Shown here piece after piece: positions 6,961 to 9,361 of a stretch of DNA of 9,361 nucleotides (positions within the stretch are counted from its first letter, which is position 1; each line of letters starts with the position of its first letter). The notes beneath the pieces were generated by a model, which saw only the letters and a list, made by a program, of their open reading frames with translations, was not told the DNA's origin and made no database searches. The position numbers and the translations under genes were made by a program. This stretch comes from Lentimicrobiaceae bacterium (lineage in GTDB: Bacteria; Bacteroidota; Bacteroidia; Bacteroidales; WCHB1-69): positions 1-9,361 of the forward strand of contig WRNX01000052.1 in the NCBI GenBank assembly GCA_009776395.1, written 5' to 3'.

Positions 6961-7701
6961 ACATAACACAAAAATATCATCCCGCGCATTGAGACAAACT
7001 ACCGGAATATTTTCTTTATTGCCTAATATTCGGTTCTCTAACGGTCCAAAAATAAAGTCAATCAAAGAATAGTGCTCCGTCATTAAAAAAAGCATCACAC
7101 TGTTTCCGGTTTGTTTGGCAAACTGTAAACCAAAGGTGTGAATGTTGTCCACATTTGTAAAACGATCCAATTGGTAAGGAACCTCTATATTGTTGAACAT
7201 TTTCGTTATAAACTCAATATTGTTTTGCACTTTTTTTCTTAATAATTCATCTTTATATTCATTATAAATAATGTGTATCAATAAGTTATCTTTTGGAATT
7301 GTCGGGCAGTTTTTTTGAATATAAGATGGAAAATAGGTTGCCCACAACGCCAACTCTTTTTCTTGACAATGAATATCTAATGGTAAAACAATTTGCTGAT
7401 AATCATTGTTACCAGGTTCTCTATTTCCAATTGTAAACACAGGAACACGAGATTTGCGAATCCATTTTCTTGCTTTTTTAGTATTGAAAAAAGTAAGTTT
7501 TTTGGAGTGCGCCACAGGCATTACTATACATAATCTGTTTTCCTCTTCAGAAGCGGAAAAAAACGCACTTAAATCTATTTTGGGATATAATGAAATTGGA
7601 TTAATTTCTGCATCAAAAATTTGTGCAAGCATTTGAGCGTGTGCTAACGCCGCTTTTCCATAAGAAGAATCATCAACAAAAACCGTAATGAAACTTTTCA
7701 T
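6955..7701 (-). CDS. Divergent universal stress protein (UspA-like), tandem domain
   Basis: The 248-residue cytoplasmic protein looks like two UspA-type folds in tandem. Domain 1 (about 1-95) opens FITVFVDDSSYGKAALAHAQML and closes SRVPVFTIGN. Domain 2 (about 102-238) opens QQIVLPLDI and closes FGPLENRILGNKENIPVVCL, both typical first and last strands of the fold. Domain 1 is short for the family and seems to lack part of its middle. The G-2x-G-9x-G(S/T) ATP-binding signature is not recognisable in either half, so it may be a non-ATP-binding form. It lies downstream of fba on the same strand, 78 bp away across the heptamer array, so co-transcription from fba is possible. No separate promoter was recognised. 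The specific role is unknown, and the family assignment rests on fold-like ends rather than a full motif set. Confidence 0.7.
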   Translation of the reverse strand: MKSFITVFVDDSSYGKAALAHAQMLAQIFDAEINPISLYPKIDLSAFFSASEEENRLCIVMPVAHSKKLTFFNTKKARKWIRKSRVPVFTIGNREPGNNDYQQIVLPLDIHCQEKELALWATYFPSYIQKNCPTIPKDNLLIHIIYNEYKDELLRKKVQNNIEFITKMFNNIEVPYQLDRFTNVDNIHTFGLQFAKQTGNSVMLFLMTEHYSLIDFIFGPLENRILGNKENIPVVCLNARDDIFVLCQ

Positions 7702-7729
7702 TGTAACTGGATTTAATAAAATAGATTAA

Positions 7730-7785
7730 ACTAATCACTAATCACTAATCACTAATCACTAATCACTAATCACTAATAACTAATA
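7730..7785. repeat. Heptanucleotide tandem array ACTAATC x8 at the fba 3' end
   Basis: There are six perfect copies of ACTAATC (7730-7771) and then two ACTAATA copies (7772-7778, 7779-7785). The last unit supplies the final Tyr codon and TAG stop of fba on the minus strand. The array lies between fba and the universal-stress-like gene, in opposite orientation to the array upstream of fba. Confidence 0.95.
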
Positions 7786-8850
7786 TCTATCCATAGCGTT
7801 CAGATCTTTGAAAGCAATTTTCAATCTTTCTACTAACGATTTTTCACCTTCTCTAAGAAATACGCGCGGGTCGTAATATTTTTTGTTGGGTTTATCTTCT
7901 CCTTCGGGGTTTCCAATTTGCCCTTGCAAATACTCTTTTTTCTCTTTATAATAATTCATCACTCCTTCCCAAAAAGCCCATTGCGTGTCGGTGTCAATAT
8001 TCATTTTCACCACGCCGTACTGTAATGATTCGGCAATTTTTTCAGGTTCCGAGCCACTTCCACCATGAAATACAAAATTTACAGGATTGGGTTTGGTATT
8101 ACATTTTTCTTCAATAAATTTTTGAGAATTATGCAAAATAATCGGTTCTAATTTCACATTTCCGGGTTTATATACGCCGTGCACATTTCCGAAAGAAGCC
8201 GCAATAGTAAAGTTTGGACTTATTTTCATCAGTTCTTCGTAAGCAAATGCTACATCTTCGGGTTGGGTATATAGTTTTGAACTGTCCACACCTGTGTTGT
8301 CCACGCCATCCTCTTCGCCGCCGGTAATTCCTAACTCAATCTCTAACGTCATATCAATTTTTGCCATGCGAGATAGATATTTTTTACAGATTTCGATATT
8401 TTCGTGCAAGGGTTCTTCCGACAAGTCAAGCATATGAGAACTGTAAAGCGGTTTGCCATGTTGGGAGTAGAATTTTTCGCCGGCATCTAACAAACCGTCA
8501 ATCCAGGGTAATAGTTTTTTTGCTGCATGGTCGGTGTGCAAAATTACGGGAATGCCGTACAATTCAGCCACTTGGTGAATATGTTTGGCACCGGAAATAG
8601 CGCCCTCGATGGCTACTTTTTCATTTTCGTTTTTCAACGATTTTCCTGCATAAAAAACAGCGCCACCATTAGAAAACTGAATAATTACCGGAGAGTTCAC
8701 CGCTTTTGCCGCTTCCAAAACGGCGTTAATAGAATCGGTACCGATTACGTTTACAGCGGGCAACGCAAATTTTTCTGCTTTTGCCGCTTCAAAAATGGCT
8801 GTTAAATCTTTACCGGTAGCCACACCCGGTTGAACGTTAATTTTTGACAT
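7780..8850 (-). CDS. fbaA: Class II fructose-bisphosphate aldolase
   Basis: This zinc-dependent aldolase reversibly cleaves fructose 1,6-bisphosphate to dihydroxyacetone phosphate and glyceraldehyde 3-phosphate in glycolysis and gluconeogenesis. The 356-residue length and motifs match the class IIA (E. coli FbaA) branch. Visible are HTDHAAKKLLPW with Asp107 and zinc ligand His108, IELGITGGEEDGVDN (171-185) with the metal-binding and general-base glutamates, GNVHGVY with His224, FHGGSGS with His262, and the phosphate-binding NIDTDTQWA (284-292). No substitution in a key residue was seen. Both ends of the gene carry heptamer arrays: one 11-42 bases upstream of the start, and one that forms the stop codon. 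The ATG at 8850 is the conserved family start. It is divergent from the sirtuin gene and probably heads a two-gene unit with the downstream stress-like gene. Confidence 0.96.
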   Translation of the reverse strand: MSKINVQPGVATGKDLTAIFEAAKAEKFALPAVNVIGTDSINAVLEAAKAVNSPVIIQFSNGGAVFYAGKSLKNENEKVAIEGAISGAKHIHQVAELYGIPVILHTDHAAKKLLPWIDGLLDAGEKFYSQHGKPLYSSHMLDLSEEPLHENIEICKKYLSRMAKIDMTLEIELGITGGEEDGVDNTGVDSSKLYTQPEDVAFAYEELMKISPNFTIAASFGNVHGVYKPGNVKLEPIILHNSQKFIEEKCNTKPNPVNFVFHGGSGSEPEKIAESLQYGVVKMNIDTDTQWAFWEGVMNYYKEKKEYLQGQIGNPEGEDKPNKKYYDPRVFLREGEKSLVERLKIAFKDLNAMDRY

Positions 8851-8860
8851 GAATATTTTT

Positions 8861-8891
8861 GTTAGTGATTAATGATTAATGATTAGTGATT
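8861..8891. repeat. Heptanucleotide array upstream of fba
   Basis: The units GTTAGTG (8861-8867), ATTAATG (8868-8874), ATTAATG (8875-8881) and ATTAGTG (8882-8888) are followed by ATT. This is the reverse-complement orientation of the ACTAATC array at 7730-7785. It lies in the predicted 5' leader of fba, ending about 10 bases from its start codon. Confidence 0.9.
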
Positions 8892-9015
8892 TTACTTATT
8901 TGACTTTCATCGGTCTGTCTTGCTGTTGCTAACGCCAAGCAAATTTGTAGGCAATCGCAAGTTTTTTAAAAATGAATAATCAAATTTTCTCATGCTTCTT
9001 TCTTTTTACTGTCTG

Positions 9016-9023
9016 CAAAAATA
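9016..9023 (-). promoter_or_regulatory. Candidate -7 element for fba
   Basis: On the minus strand this reads TATTTTTG, fitting TAnnTTTG. A convincing -33 TTG is not seen at the expected spacing. Transcription would start near 9011 and give a leader of about 160 nt that includes the heptamer array. Confidence 0.35.
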
Positions 9024-9026
9024 TAT

Positions 9027-9093
9027 AAAATATGCAGTATTTTAAAAAGAATAAGAAATTTACTGCATATTTTTGTTTGAGTTTTATGCAGTA
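9027..9093. promoter_or_regulatory. Three ATGCAGTA sites in the fba/sirtuin divergent spacer
   Basis: ATGCAGTA occurs at 9032-9039 and 9086-9093, and its complement TACTGCAT at 9061-9068. The first two sites, extended to AAAATATGCAGTA (9027-9039) and TACTGCATATTTT (9061-9073), form a 13-bp perfect inverted repeat with a 21-nt spacer. The placement between divergent promoters suggests operator half-sites, but no regulator is identified. Confidence 0.5.
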
Positions 9094-9113
9094 TTATTTT
9101 AATCAATAATTAA

Positions 9114-9121
9114 TATGTTTG
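9114..9121 (+). promoter_or_regulatory. Candidate -7 element for the sirtuin gene
   Basis: TATGTTTG matches TAnnTTTG exactly and sits 25 bases before the ATG at 9147. The -33 region is only T-rich (TTATTTT, 9094-9100). The third ATGCAGTA site (9086-9093) lies just upstream, where it could affect polymerase binding. Confidence 0.5.
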
Positions 9122-9146
9122 TGCATTTTCGCTGAAAAATTTTTTT

Positions 9147-9361
9147 ATGAAAAAGCAATTAGTAATTCTTTCAGGTGCGGGAATAAGTGCAGAGAGTGGC
9201 ATCAGTACCTTTAGAGATAGCAACGGGTTGTGGGAAAAGTATGATGTAATGGAAGTTGCTAGTATTGAAGGTTGGAATCAAAATCCTAAATTGGTTATTG
9301 ATTTTTATAACCAACGTCGAGCACAATTAGCAACTGTTGAACCGAACGAAGCACATAAAAT
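9147..9361 (+). CDS. cobB: Sir2-family NAD-dependent protein deacylase (3' partial)
   Basis: The first 71 codons run off the window edge. The NAD-binding signature is clear: LSGAGISAESGISTFRDSNGLWEKYD (8-33), with the GAGIS loop and TFRD. FYNQRR (53-58) gives Tyr54-x-x-Arg57, the Y-x-x-R pair that in class III sirtuins (SIRT5, E. coli CobB) recognises acidic acyl groups. A role in removing succinyl or malonyl as well as acetyl groups from lysines is therefore likely. The catalytic histidine, zinc cysteines and C-terminal half lie beyond the window. The ATG at 9147 follows a T6 run with no Shine-Dalgarno sequence, as usual in Bacteroidota, and leaves a minimal bacterial N-terminus. The gene is divergent from fba. 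Confidence 0.9.
   Translation, partial: MKKQLVILSGAGISAESGISTFRDSNGLWEKYDVMEVASIEGWNQNPKLVIDFYNQRRAQLATVEPNEAHK

Noticed and set aside
7730..7785. CRISPR-like array
   Set aside because: The units are contiguous 7-mers with no spacers; it is a simple tandem repeat.
7780..8891. Transposon or cassette with terminal inverted repeats enclosing fba
   Set aside because: There is no transposase or target-site duplication, the same heptamers occur elsewhere in the window, and fba is a housekeeping gene with ordinary composition.

Overview
The window looks like a chromosomal segment of an AT-rich member of the Bacteroidota. The evidence is two type IX secretion (T9SS) C-terminal sorting domains, -7 elements of the form TAnnTTTG with no consistent Shine-Dalgarno sequences, class II aldolase and SSB proteins of Bacteroidota type, and a two-subtilase secreted protein. 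The exact genus cannot be read from the sequence.

Layout: the 3' end of a T9SS cargo gene (1-132) is followed by an intrinsic terminator and rlmN (230-1258, +). A promoter region with short heptamer repeats leads into a 1344-residue secreted protein (1407-5441, +) that carries two complete S8 subtilase domains in one chain. Next come an HdrC-like iron-sulfur protein (5598-6293, +) and ssb (6476-6910, +). A perfect 24-bp palindrome separates ssb from the convergent minus-strand pair fba (7780-8850) and a divergent universal-stress-like gene (6955-7701). At the right edge a class III sirtuin gene begins (9147 onward, +), divergent from fba across a 296-bp spacer.

Most genes are unlinked housekeeping or accessory functions: RNA methylation, DNA binding, glycolysis/gluconeogenesis and NAD-dependent deacylation. 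No defence system, CRISPR array, tRNA, rRNA or insertion sequence was seen. The unusual content is the tandem-protease architecture, a heptanucleotide repeat family found at three gene ends (including complementary arrays at both ends of the fba transcript), three ATGCAGTA sites in the fba/sirtuin spacer, and a palindromic repeat embedded in frame in the first gene. No intergenic stretch exceeds 300 bases.
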